From Tranzscheliella williamsii (Eukaryota > Basidiomycota > Ustilaginomycetes > Ustilaginales > Ustilaginaceae), in contig JALBYF010000066.1 of assembly GCA_023212725.1 (NCBI GenBank), forward strand, positions 1 through 64,000: 64,000 nt of DNA, in the 5' to 3' direction. The position numbers and the translations under genes are program-made. Under the pieces are notes generated by a model. It was not told the DNA's origin. It did no database searches and was given only the letters and a program-made list of their open reading frames with translations. This document shows positions 30,701 through 39,592 of this stretch, piece by piece. The stretch's first letter is position 1, and each line of letters starts with the position of its first letter.

Positions 30701-33700
30701 CTCCAGCGCGGCGGGTCGATCCCAAACTGTACGATCGCGTGCATCGTCGCTCGCCGGCGCCGGAGGTGAAGACGGAGGACTGCACCGGGATGCGAGCACC
30801 GACAGCCTGACCCGCCTTTCCCGGTTCAACAGCGCCAATGCCGAGTTCGCTAGCGGCATCCATCCACGCAGGAAGATGATGATCGACTCCAACCGTACCA
30901 CCCCACGCGCCAGCCGGACAGCAAGCCCTTCTGTCGCCTTTCACCACCTCAAGCAGAAGGAAGCCGCCTTGGTACCGCCACAGGACAGACGCGATGGGCC
31001 CGCGAGCGATGCGAAGAGCGCAGAGAATGACGGCCTCAGTCTCACCATTGAAACGTCTCCCGAGCTATTGCGGATCGCCAAAGACCAAGCGCAGGGACGA
31101 ACCAGCCCCTCGTCCAGTTCGGCACCCACGTCTCGCGCCACAAGCCGAGCACGCTCCCGCAAGAGCAGCCGTGCCAGAGGATCGAGCATAACGTACGCGC
31201 TCCGGCAGGGGGCTTCAAACAAGGTTTTTGTCCACATTTCCGACTCGCGCGCGGTAGACGCCGTCAGGAAAGCTCTCAGCATTGGAGGCACCACCAATGA
31301 CTACAACCCGGACAGCGAGCCGGACCACGAAGAGAGCAGTGCGTGGGCCAGCCCGGATCTACGCTCGCGAGACTTTGCACTGGCCGAATCCGCCGAAGCC
31401 GGATCGAACCAGCCAGCACCGAAGCTGCGACGGCCGGGAAGCCGACAGAGGCACCAGTCCTATGCTGGACCCTCGCCGTCCGCAGAACCCGAATCCGTCA
31501 CCAAGAGCGCCAGCTCGAACGAGTCGTTGAGACCCACTTGGGTGGACATCTCCCGCGCCTCTGCCAAGCCACACAGCGCCGCCTCGCACGGCAGCGACGA
31601 GCCGGAACAGCTTACACGTGGCCGGTCGCTCGGTCCGGCTGGCGCTCTCACCGCCTCGGGAGTCCCATTCCCTGCTGGGACACCGCGGGTGCGTGCGCCA
31701 TCCAACCTTTCCTTTGCCGTCGTTCAAGAAGAGTCGTCGCCCTCCAACACGGCTGGCTCGGGTTCTACACTGCATGCGCAAGACCGTTCGTCGGTGGGCA
31801 AGACAGGCGCCTCTGTGAGCCAGGCAGATACCTCGCTTGCCCCGCCCCGCTTCGACCTGATCCAGGCCGTGGCGGCCATCGCGGAAGAAACACTGCCAAA
31901 ATTGGAAGACGGTAGCGCCAATGCGGCCGCCTTGAGCAAGGTCGAGCACCAGGCTTCAGAAATCGCGTCGTATCTGGAAGCGCTTCATTCTCACGATATG
32001 CCACGCATGGTGCAGGAGCTGGACGCGCTCTCGTTCGACCTGCTAAAGGCCATGGCGCCCCTGCTTGGCGTAGTGGATGTGGCCGAGGGTGCGGAAACGG
32101 CGACGGCGGCATGCGCGTGGAAGGTGCTGCAGCTACTCGCCGAGCATGCCTCGAGCCGCGAAATGTACATGGCGGTCGACATGCGCTGCGGCGAGATGCT
32201 GAGCGGCGCGCCATGGCACGAGCCGCCGATCGGACCCGTTGCCGTGCTCAAGCTGGCGGAAACGATGCAGCTGATGCGGCTGCTCAACGTGGTGCTCCCC
32301 AAGATTCACACCAAGAAGCCGCAGAGCTTCTCTGGCGTCTTTTCGCTGCTGCCACAGTGTCTCGCTTTCGGCTTGGAAAGTGCCGCCAGCGTCTCGACAT
32401 TGCTGGCCGAGCGGCTGTCTACAAGGGCGATCGAGACGTGTTCATCTACGGCGCTCGCTGTAGCCGACTGGGAGCTGCGATGTAGCGGTATGACAGAGCG
32501 CGAGTCGTCGCGCAAAGGATCCCGCGAGGCGCTCTCACGCTTCCTCGAAGGCGTCACCATCTGTCTGCCGTACCTGGCTGGGGCCCCGACGGCGCTCTCC
32601 GAAGCCTACTTTCTCGGCAAGCATCCGCGCTATGCGATCGCCAAGGGCAACGATGCCGAGGGCAAGACGGCTGGGACGGGAGGCAGCATTGTTCAGCGGA
32701 ACGAAGAGGTGTTTGCCGAGATTTCCAAGACGATTTCGGCGCTCGAGGTGGATCTCGCCGCGGTCTGGTCGACAGCGCTTCTGTCAATGTCGCACGATAC
32801 GGCGGATAAGGAGGTGCGGCAGACGATGACGGCGCTGAGCGTCGCTGGGTTCGTCGTTGACGTGCATTTGCTCGCGTCGGGGTATGCGCGCGACCGGCCG
32901 TCGGGGTGGAACGCGGTGCGTGCGCTTGCGCAGCTGGAGGCCGCGCTACCCGTCGTCCTGCTCTCGTTGGGGCAGCAGACCAAGGCGGCAGAGACGCCCG
33001 AGCTGGCGGAGGGCAAAGAGGACGCGTTGGCAGACACGAGCCTGCTGTGGATGCAGTGGTGCTTCTCTGCCCTGGCCGCGGAACTTCTGCCGGCGAGGCT
33101 TGCCACCCACCTTGCCCAGACGCTGGCGACGCAGAGCGTCCTCTCGCCGAGCCCGATGGCGCGGCTGATCCGCTTCCGGCTGTTGACGGATCTGGTGGTG
33201 CGCCATACGGAGCGTCGCCTCTCGCTGCAGATCGTAGAACAGCTGGCGACCGCCTCGCCGTTCCCGCAGATGCAGGCCGGCGGCGTCTCGATCCTGCGCA
33301 CCCTGCTGAGCGCCGATACTGCCGACACCGTGGCGGGCAGCGGCCCGCTCTCCGGCGCTGCTCCCGCCCTTACCGCACTGCTGGACAAGCTGCTGGTGCT
33401 CCCGCCTGAGATTGCCCGCCCCGCACAAGGGCAGGACGACCCGCTAGCCGCCGCCGCCGAAAAGCTGACCGAGCTGCTCGCGCTGCTCTTCTTGCTGGCG
33501 TCGCGCCAAGCGCCGCTCCGCGCGCTCGGTGTCGAGCTCGACCTCGCCAAGCACCACACCGCCCTCGTCGCTCCGCTCCGCGCCGTGCTAGCCGCCTCCG
33601 ACCCCGTTTCCGCACAGCCAGCCCCACCCTCCCCCGACCCTCTCGCCTCGCTCCGCGTCGCACTTGACCGCCTCGCCACCGACGCTGACCCCCACCCCGC

Positions 33701-33713
33701 CCCTCCATCTTAG
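27720..33713 (+). CDS. giant Ser/Thr protein kinase with long C-terminal extension
   Basis: A 1997-residue single-exon protein kinase that I cannot assign to a named orthologue. Residues 1-390 are low-complexity (Ser, Pro, Asn/Ser runs encoded by TCT and AGC repeats). The kinase domain spans about 395-675: glycine loop GRGKFSSVF, lysine in LFAVKHTP, catalytic loop CHRDIKPENV (about 532), DFGLA (about 552) and APE-equivalent GSPAFHCPE (about 573), followed by VDAWTCGITMLRLLTG. All catalytic residues are present. Residues 680-1370 are mostly disordered Ser/Arg/Pro-rich, but contain two ordered islands (RVLSYIKYCLRCAGILYHCW and RCLTFYIVLRFPRR) that could form a KA1-like lipid- or self-binding module. 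The last 600 residues are Ala/Leu-rich helices, possibly a HEAT/ARM-like repeat. Cellular role unknown; a regulatory kinase is inferred from domains only. Confidence 0.8.
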   Translation: MDPASSSHPGSPPRQSSSYPSQPPPPLRPRSSSPRLPVPSLPPSSSAAATSPPSSPSFSALTAPPSASRSTTHNNQAAASSSSSSSSSRAHPTAAVVADAADAGVTSAASDPRQQIAHILTLHQSAKSAAKPKSKTVAPLDLSARHRPSTHHTRDSIKPPTASPAVAPSTDMPAPTQPPYRRAQSYRFEGTHTPSLGSKRSEPTAEPDPSHDRQPHSPYASSEEAEKDRQRLKAAAAAKLAEQEAWEHTRGAGSAVLDLLKDPQDSDDNTDYTGERQGRINTPGSTSNSDPSSANSPSASNSSNNGSDDINHNQGGNSNSNGNSNGNSSSSSSSNSNSNSRRSAPSHKRLSRRAKRGGRPWEASMVLPTLEEVQGRKHEIVVVSSADKLLSRGISEYTILPKILGRGKFSSVFLSSKPYGPTGEPQLFAVKHTPLFPHHPLIATRLLREPTLLAELPPHPNLVNVYETIRTPGHFYLIEEYLGGYVTLEALLPMRSEQSPPHLPILPAGLAHCILDQLLSAVHAIHHPLQICHRDIKPENVLVHPDSLQLKLLDFGLATHYSKSEPKLSTCCGSPAFHCPEIVTALRNPLGTVHYWGPEVDAWTCGITMLRLLTGVRYPIGASHSSVRSMAIRAQRAVATIKDAELRDRVGKLLEINGERRMKNFQDLVKLVEQDASEPHRGTKEFKSTTFIPTSPQHKMNLPLVVGSAADAALTSPLLPTGATPSASRRSTPAGSRAASPTRSPIHGVANLAADADVSPPPTLLLSNPSLQPPQRVLSYIKYCLRCAGILYHCWPDTSSSASLPPTPGPFETAFSEHNNSITDGAGAAGSAARGFLSIRSTESASTDPEGAPPLSSPTTPFPIQAARSEKDPYSHIHIFECVLEIADEPDRSDNRPPSLVQSIVNALSFGRRPANRRSQSTPPTPEAGADRAASHGMPRPPGTPAGAPAAASGSASGKPGDVRCLTFYIVLRFPRRRSGSVHFVGGRPTYSRSSSAAGRSQTVRSRASSLAGAGGEDGGLHRDASTDSLTRLSRFNSANAEFASGIHPRRKMMIDSNRTTPRASRTASPSVAFHHLKQKEAALVPPQDRRDGPASDAKSAENDGLSLTIETSPELLRIAKDQAQGRTSPSSSSAPTSRATSRARSRKSSRARGSSITYALRQGASNKVFVHISDSRAVDAVRKALSIGGTTNDYNPDSEPDHEESSAWASPDLRSRDFALAESAEAGSNQPAPKLRRPGSRQRHQSYAGPSPSAEPESVTKSASSNESLRPTWVDISRASAKPHSAASHGSDEPEQLTRGRSLGPAGALTASGVPFPAGTPRVRAPSNLSFAVVQEESSPSNTAGSGSTLHAQDRSSVGKTGASVSQADTSLAPPRFDLIQAVAAIAEETLPKLEDGSANAAALSKVEHQASEIASYLEALHSHDMPRMVQELDALSFDLLKAMAPLLGVVDVAEGAETATAACAWKVLQLLAEHASSREMYMAVDMRCGEMLSGAPWHEPPIGPVAVLKLAETMQLMRLLNVVLPKIHTKKPQSFSGVFSLLPQCLAFGLESAASVSTLLAERLSTRAIETCSSTALAVADWELRCSGMTERESSRKGSREALSRFLEGVTICLPYLAGAPTALSEAYFLGKHPRYAIAKGNDAEGKTAGTGGSIVQRNEEVFAEISKTISALEVDLAAVWSTALLSMSHDTADKEVRQTMTALSVAGFVVDVHLLASGYARDRPSGWNAVRALAQLEAALPVVLLSLGQQTKAAETPELAEGKEDALADTSLLWMQWCFSALAAELLPARLATHLAQTLATQSVLSPSPMARLIRFRLLTDLVVRHTERRLSLQIVEQLATASPFPQMQAGGVSILRTLLSADTADTVAGSGPLSGAAPALTALLDKLLVLPPEIARPAQGQDDPLAAAAEKLTELLALLFLLASRQAPLRALGVELDLAKHHTALVAPLRAVLAASDPVSAQPAPPSPDPLASLRVALDRLATDADPHPAPPS

Positions 33714-34951
33714 CCCTCCCGCCGCACCACCGAGCATACGCACCGCCCACTTCGCCCGCTTCAATGACATGCATGTGAGACTTGTCTGGCTTGGCGCTGC
33801 GCCATGTCACGTCGTGCTTGCTCCGTGTGCACAGTTTGGCGAGGCCAACCGCCCGGTTGGATGTCACGATCATGTTGAAGCTGGCCGGGGTAGCGCTCTG
33901 GGTGGATCAACGTCGGGTCTGCTGCATAGGACATGGTCGGTCGGCGGTCGCTGCGAGCCAACCTCGTCGATCTGGCGACGCACGCGTGCACAGGCGCTTC
34001 CGGTGTGTATCCCTTCCGCACGTGAGAGGATACCAAAACGAAGGGTTCGTTACTATTTCCGGGTAGTCGTGCGGTGTTGGAGATACGGGCGGCGGCCCAC
34101 TGCCGCTCCCTCCTGCCTGGCGCTGTCCGGGTTCGCCCCTCCGCTTGAGACGGTTTTTCTTGGCGGGTCGTCGTCGCCGTACGCAGGCGCTGCGCGCCCA
34201 GCCACACGTATTTCCCTTGCCGCCATCGCAGCGCTACCCGTACTGCATGGCCGCGCCATACACATACTCCAGCGCAGACCCTGGCGTGGGTGGTCCAGCA
34301 GTTACAAACGGCCTTTGGCTCGCAAGGTGTGGCGAGAAATCGACCGCGCAAGCGCCACGCTTCTCCGATCGGCAAAGGTACGTGAAGGTACATGTACAGC
34401 CAGCTCGCAGTGGCCCGCCTTCGCGCTGCCCACTGCCCCCGCCCCCGCCTCGGACTGCTGCCCGTACTCGTTTCTGTTCTCTTCCCCAGTGGCGCTGGCA
34501 CTGCGCTACTCGTCGAAGCGGGCCGCCTTCCTTGAGAGCCTGTGCGTCGCTCTTCGGTTTGGATCTTCCCGCACCAGCTGGAGCGCTTTTTTCGGCCCTC
34601 CTTCGCTCATACCGCGTTGCTCCCTAGCCACTTCTCACTGACAAGTCCACCCCGATCGAGGCCCAACTTTCCGTCGCCCGCTCCAGCGGCTGGTGGACGC
34701 GGCTGGACGGGCCACCCAACGGCAGCATCTACCTCAAGCGCGAGCAGTAGCGTTCTCCTTGCCTGCCGCGCCATCCGCAGCCTCTCTGTGTTTCCGCCCC
34801 TGCGCTGCTCTCAGCGGGGGTCTGTCGGGCCTGTCGCTGGCCTCGACCGTTGAGCAGCCTCTCCCCCGTCGCATATCCTTCATCTGGATCATCTATTTTG
34901 GATCATCTATTGGGCAGTCAGACGGAGCTATGTGCAGGTTAGGGGCGCGGG
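33714..34951. other. convergent intergenic region
   Basis: 1.24 kb between the kinase (+) and HAD hydrolase (-) 3' ends. Several frames are open over 200 codons, as expected in GC-rich DNA, but none has recognisable motifs. No RNA gene is seen. Confidence 0.5.
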
Positions 34952-36468
34952 CTAGAGGTTCCATTCGCGGGCGATGGCCTGCCGGACGGCATGCTCGACG
35001 TTGTCGGCGAGGAGGGTGGGCGGGTAGTTGGGGGGCCCGTCGGCGTCGTTGTAGACGCCGGTGCGGACGAGCGCCGAGGACCAGCCGTAGGCGGCAGCGC
35101 CGGCAATGTCGCTCTCGGTGTTGTCGCCGACCATCCAGACGCTGGGCCCGCGCTCGTGCGCCGCGGCGGCCCGCCCCCCCCGCTCGCCCTGCTCTGCCGC
35201 GCGCCGCACCACCAGCTTCCGCAACAGCTCGTTCGCATAGTCGTACGTAATCCGGAACGGCTTGCCATACACCGTCGACTCCAGATCCCGTCCCGTCGTG
35301 TGCTGCCAGTCCAACGTCGTGCCGCGAGCCGCAGTGCAAGCGTCAGCCGCCTGGTCGCACTCATACGCTCTCCGCCCGAACTCACCTTCCAGATATTCTC
35401 GATGGCCAGCCGGAACGCTCCTTGCCCAAAGCGGACAACACTGTGATCGTTCCGCCACACTAGCCGCGCCAGGGGCAGACGCAGAGAAAGGAGAGCAGCC
35501 GGAAAATCAGCGCGCGAAACTATAAACGGGAGGGCGCGCCAAGGCGGCGGTAGCTTACAGAGGTCTCCGTGGGAAAAGTAGATGGGCATCTGCTTAGCGG
35601 GCGGCTTGTCGAGCCTGTGTTCGGTGCCAAAGACGCCGTTGCTCGAGCGCAGGACGTCGATGATGAGCTGGATGTCTCGCCCCCACTCTCGGCTGTCGTG
35701 GAAGACGAGCACGGCGGCGAACTGGATCTGGGAAAAGTCCTCGCGCTGCACCGCGGTAGGCAGAGAGTGGTATCAGCAGCGAGCGCAAGGCGCAGGACGA
35801 GGGCAGAGAACGTACTTTAACGTAGCCGAGCTGGTCGGGGGCAATGGTGGAAAAGGGCCATGCAGCGCCGGCGTAGGCATGGAGGTCGAGGGTGGTGTAG
35901 ACCTTGGTGAAGCCGTAGCGTTCCATCACGGACCGCGCCGCGCCGGGCGGATGCTCGGGCCCACCCACCATCAGGATCGGCTTGTCGGCATACAGGGGCA
36001 CTAGCGACTTCATTACGGTATGCGCCTGGATCACCTGGTCTTCGGACACCTGTCCATCCCCAGAGCAGCGATGAACGGAGATGGAGGATGAGCGAGATGC
36101 AACATGGCTCTGACACGCTGGGCGCGCTAACCTACCGGAACCTCGAGCTCGCGGGCCAGGTCCTTTGCCCTGGCCGACTCATGCTTGCCGCCGCCGTTGG
36201 TGATGAAGATGTACGGGATCTTCTCGTTTCTTGGGTTGTCGCCCTCAAGGATGCGGAGTGCGCGCTTCGCCTCGGGCAGCACGTGTGGACCCGCCTTGAG
36301 CACTCCATCGATATCAAATGCAAACGCCAGCGGACGCTGCAGCGCAGACTGGGACGAGGATCGATGCGCAACGCCGGAAAGCGACGGCGTAGGCAGACGA
36401 GGCAGGCAGATTCGTCTCGAGCCGGCGCGCAACGCCACCGCCGCTATGGATCTGCCCGTCATCGACAT
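34952..36468 (-). CDS. mitochondrial HAD-superfamily hydrolase, CECR5/HDHD5 family, five exons
   Basis: HAD hydrolase of the class IIA group (yeast YKR070W, human HDHD5), probably mitochondrial; substrate unknown. I assemble five exons: 36136-36468, 35816-36049, 35559-35745, 35386-35459 and 34952-35302, giving 392 residues. The donors are GTAGGT, GTACGT, GTAAGC and GTGAGT, and all junction phases agree. The Arg-rich N-terminus (first 40 residues) suits mitochondrial import. The nucleophile motif is FDIDGVLKAGP (D52, D54), followed by FITNGGGK. The middle exons carry SEDQVIQAHT, MVGGP, YGFTKVYTT and VFHDSREWGRDIQL. The conserved RFGQGAFRLAIENIW is in exon 4. The last exon has TVYGKPFRITYDYA and the metal-binding GDNTESDIAGA. 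Length and motif order are normal for the family. Exon borders are inferred, not tested. Confidence 0.9.
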
Positions 36469-37394
36469 TGATCACTACCCCGGGCGTGATTTGGCGGATG
36501 CTGCGCAGAGACGGGGCTGGGTGGAGGATAGCGGTAGAGCTCAGCGCCGACGCAGCGATGAGTAGCCATTCCGAAAGAGGGCGAGGGGCACCGGCTACCC
36601 GTTAGCATAACGTCACCGCTCACCTCACTTTCGGCGTTCAACACGGCTAACTCCGCCGCCATCTCATCTACAAGCCTACCGACAATGATTTTTCTTTCTC
36701 TTTTAGTTTCCTATTCTGTGCCTTTTTCCCACACATGGGGTGTAAAAAAAAAAAGCTGGCGTTTCTAACTGGATGCCCCATTGCCAATCTACGCGGCACC
36801 TAACTGTGATTCGAACGGGGCACAGGTTCGACTCTCATTTCGTAGCTACTTTGGCCTGCGATGCGCTTCGCTTCAACACCACATCTTTTCCATCCTTGCT
36901 TTCCAGCTCAATCTTCACAGCTTTTCGATCTGGTTTGCCTGTGCTCGCTTTAACGGAACAGGGAGGGGCATGTGAGTGTCGCGATACTTGACAAGGAATA
37001 GAGACTGACCGGAAGGATCGGTTAGTGTTTACCGCAGTACCTTTGGGATCGCGATTCCATGCCCACCGCTCCTGCTAAGAAGTGTTCTCAATCCCTCTGG
37101 AAGCGCGATTTAGAGCATCGAATCGCGGTTCCAAAGGTGCGTTAAATCCATCAGCCCATGAATATGATTGAACCGCACTTGTTACTGTCAGGTGCTCGTT
37201 GATTCTACAAACTCCTCGAGGCCATAGTAGCATCCTCGAGGTTAACCACCGGCGGTGCACAACACGGTGCCGCATGATGCTGGTGGCAAAGATGCCTCGC
37301 TACCTATCCCACTCTGCTCTTGGTCTTCCCCAGGAACTGCGCGGCATACTTGTATCCTAGTTTAGCACAGACGTCTTCGTTTCCATCGTCGATG
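36469..37394. other. gene-poor region with lower GC
   Basis: No convincing gene. A poly-A run (about 36747-36758) and the inverted repeat at 37039-37138 are the visible structures. This begins the accessory-looking block that continues to about 45.3 kb. Confidence 0.5.
37039..37138. repeat. inverted repeat, 19-bp arms (hairpin or MITE-like)
   Basis: Arms at 37039-37057 (ACCTTTGGGATCGCGATTC) and 37120-37138 are reverse complements with 17 of 19 matches. A second small inverted pair, CGCGATT/AATCGCG, sits inside at about 37104-37127. The whole unit is 100 bp with a 62-bp interior, the size of a very small MITE or a structured transcript. Confidence 0.75.
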
Positions 37395-37921
37395 TTATTC
37401 TGTCCCTTCTCCTAAGACTCTTGTCCTCCTTGCCGAGCTCGTCCTCTTGATCGCTGTTGAAGAAGGTTGTGCTTCACCAACTTGGTCCTTGTCCAACCCA
37501 TAGCCGGCCTTTAGAAGACGTCGGTAGGCGCGTCCTTGCACGTCCAGGACACGCACGAAGAACAATTTCAAACACTGTAGCTCTTCGTTATCTACCACAA
37601 CCGCAATGCGGCGGGGGGTATGCTTGTTCGGGTCGGCGCAAATGTCGCGGGAAGGGCGATCCCCTCTCCGCTGCAAGTCATGTAACGCTTCGTCAGAAAG
37701 AAACACGTCCAGCTCCTCGCCCAGCACTTTGCGTAGCTGCATAGGTGTCAAAGGTGTTGAAGTGCAGTCATAGTACAGATAGAATCTTCTTTGCCCATTT
37801 GCTGGTTTTGGCTGATGGCATCTACGACATTGCGCTGTAAAGAAGCGCGTTCCTCGGCTTTTGTACAAGTGATCAGGATAACAACACATATAGACATTGT
37901 GATGGTAACAACAAGGTTCAT
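37395..37921 (-). CDS. putative small secreted protein (candidate effector), two exons
   Basis: I recognise no family. The ATG at 37921 opens a frame whose first 22 residues look like a classical signal peptide: MNLVVTITMSICVVILITC followed by TKA and then EER, a plausible cleavage point. That frame stops after 57 codons. A GTAGAT...CAG intron (37737-37825, 89 bp) would join exon 37826-37921 in frame to 37395-37736, giving 145 residues. The second exon encodes a hydrophilic domain including LRKVLGEELDVFLSDEALHD and PRRIAVVVDNEELQCLKLFF, with a basic tail. Alternatives: an unspliced 183-residue frame from ATG 37946 that overlaps in another register and lacks a signal peptide, or the 57-residue protein alone. 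The accessory, gene-poor setting and lower GC fit a secreted effector-type gene, but this is inference. Confidence 0.45.
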
Positions 37922-37944
37922 GGTGTAGAACGAAGAAGTGGACC

Positions 37945-39026
37945 ATGCTACGCTTGCTCTACTCCGCCTCGGCGAGACGTTGCCAGTGGACCTGCATACA
38001 GTGTAAGCCAGTGCTAGCGTTCTTCATGCGTAAGTGGACAACCGTCTCGGCTAAGCGAGTACGGCGAGAAAAGTGCAGTGCTATCAACTACATCTATATC
38101 CTGCTGGGCATTGCCGTCCGGACTGTTGCCGCCTTCATCTTCATCCAGGCGCCTGAGTTATATAAGAAGTCCGGCAAAGGCAGATATTTCGGTCTCAAGA
38201 AGGGCTTGCTCTACTTCTTGATAGAGTTTGACCACGTGTCTTTCTGTTCTTCTCCTTTGCCCAATCCTACGACACATCCTCGTTTGTAGCTGGATGCAGC
38301 GTCAATCTATACGTGTATCGAGTGGCATGGTGATCGCTCCTGTGTTGTAGCGAACCTGTTCACCAGGCTGAACGTTCGAGCCTGGACTCACGGTGAGTGT
38401 TTGCCGGAGCATGGGCCGGAACGATGGTCGTCTTCATTTTTGCGCCGATCTATGCGGCGTCGACAACACCTACCCGTATGGCGACAATCACTACCTCTAC
38501 CAGTCGGTCCAGTTCTGGAGACGTTCGGCTACTTCATGCTCCCTCTGCCTGTTACCGGCAAACAGCATTCGCCAGTCGTACTATCCACGAATGTCGCTAT
38601 GCCGCAACACATCGACAAAAAGACAATGACCACGACTCTACACTGGATCCTGCCATGCCTTCTCGCGCCGGCGGCAAGGATGCCGCGGCGTACGCAGAAT
38701 CCAGCACTGGCAGGACGAGCACCACTCGCGATCCGCTGTCCGATAGCGAGGCGAATGCGGCCGTGGCGCGAAGTGGCACATTGCAGATGCATAATCTGCG
38801 GCGAACGGCGTCGCGTGCCTCGAGCACGCACTATGACTTGCTTACGGGCGAGATAAGGTTGCATCGTGGCTACACCTTCTCGGCTGATGAGCCCAAGGGC
38901 AAAGTTGGCAATGCGACGAAGAGAAAGACTGTCAAAGTCAGGCTGCTTCTCGATATGTTCAACAAAGGTCTGACGGATCTGGACGAAAAGAGACGGTCGC
39001 GGAGTCATCAAGAGACAACGATCTGA
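37945..39026 (+). pseudogene. broken or multiply spliced membrane-protein locus
   Basis: No single frame covers this region, but successive pieces look like parts of one membrane protein. After a possible intron (GTAAGT at about 38031 to CAG at about 38080), one frame gives YIYILLGIAVRTVAAFIFIQ and GKGRYFGLKKGLLYFLIEF. The next frame, directly afterwards, gives FLFFSFAQSYDTSSFVAGCS and NLYVYRVAW. A third stretch from about 38397 gives FAGAWAGTMVVFIFAPIYA, and a hydrophilic tail from 38655 (ATG) to the stop at 39024-39026 could be a cytoplasmic C-terminus (LLTGEIRLHRGYTFSADEPK). The frame change near 38230 has no good splice signals, so I favour a one-base indel and pseudogene, but a GTGAGT at 38393 suggests some splicing. 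The family is not identified; a multi-pass transporter or receptor remnant is possible. Confidence 0.35.
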
Positions 39027-39592
39027 CGAACAACAGCGTCAGCAACAGACGCAAGCTCGGTACTCCTGATACGGTCCTGTAGCCATCTGCCTCTTTATAT
39101 TGTTCTCTCCCACTTCTCAATCAAGCCCCTTTCTAGTTCCACAGAACGTTTCTCTGCTTCTGGCTGCGGCATCTTATAGTCCCTGCATTGTTTGATGCAG
39201 CAAAAAGATCGCTAACCGGGAGATTTTGGCGCTTCTTAGAAAGGTGGAAGTGGACTACATTGCAACAGACTAGCTTTTTACAGCAATGATCCGAATCACA
39301 ATCCCACACTGTTCCTTTCGCGAAGGTGTTGATGCTAGAGAGAGCGGACTTCGATTGCGAACATGATAACGCGCGCTGCTCCAATGCTGATATATATACA
39401 CATTAGGATTGTGAACTTTCTGGACAGAGTGGTGGAGCTGAGCTTTCGAGCGTTAGGGCTATGCTTCGGCGTGGGATGCCCGCCAGTGGGACTATCGGCC
39501 GGCATTGCCTAACATCCAGCTACGGTCGCCACCAAGTGCGGTGGCTTCCGACAGTTGATAGCAGAAGCAGGCTAGTAGCCGTCAGAATGGTT
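39027..39592. other. intergenic region downstream of copy B
   Basis: No gene is recognised. An AT-rich TATATATACA word occurs at 39391-39400. An 84-codon minus-strand frame at 39133-39384 has a Cys-rich stretch (CDSDHCCKKLVCC) but no ATG start, and is not called. Confidence 0.4.

Noticed and set aside
36805..36850. B-box-like word GGTTCGACTC suggesting a tRNA.
   Set aside because: No A box and no pairing arms around it.
39133..39384. Cys-rich minus-strand frame that could be a small secreted protein.
   Set aside because: No ATG at its start, no signal peptide in any frame.
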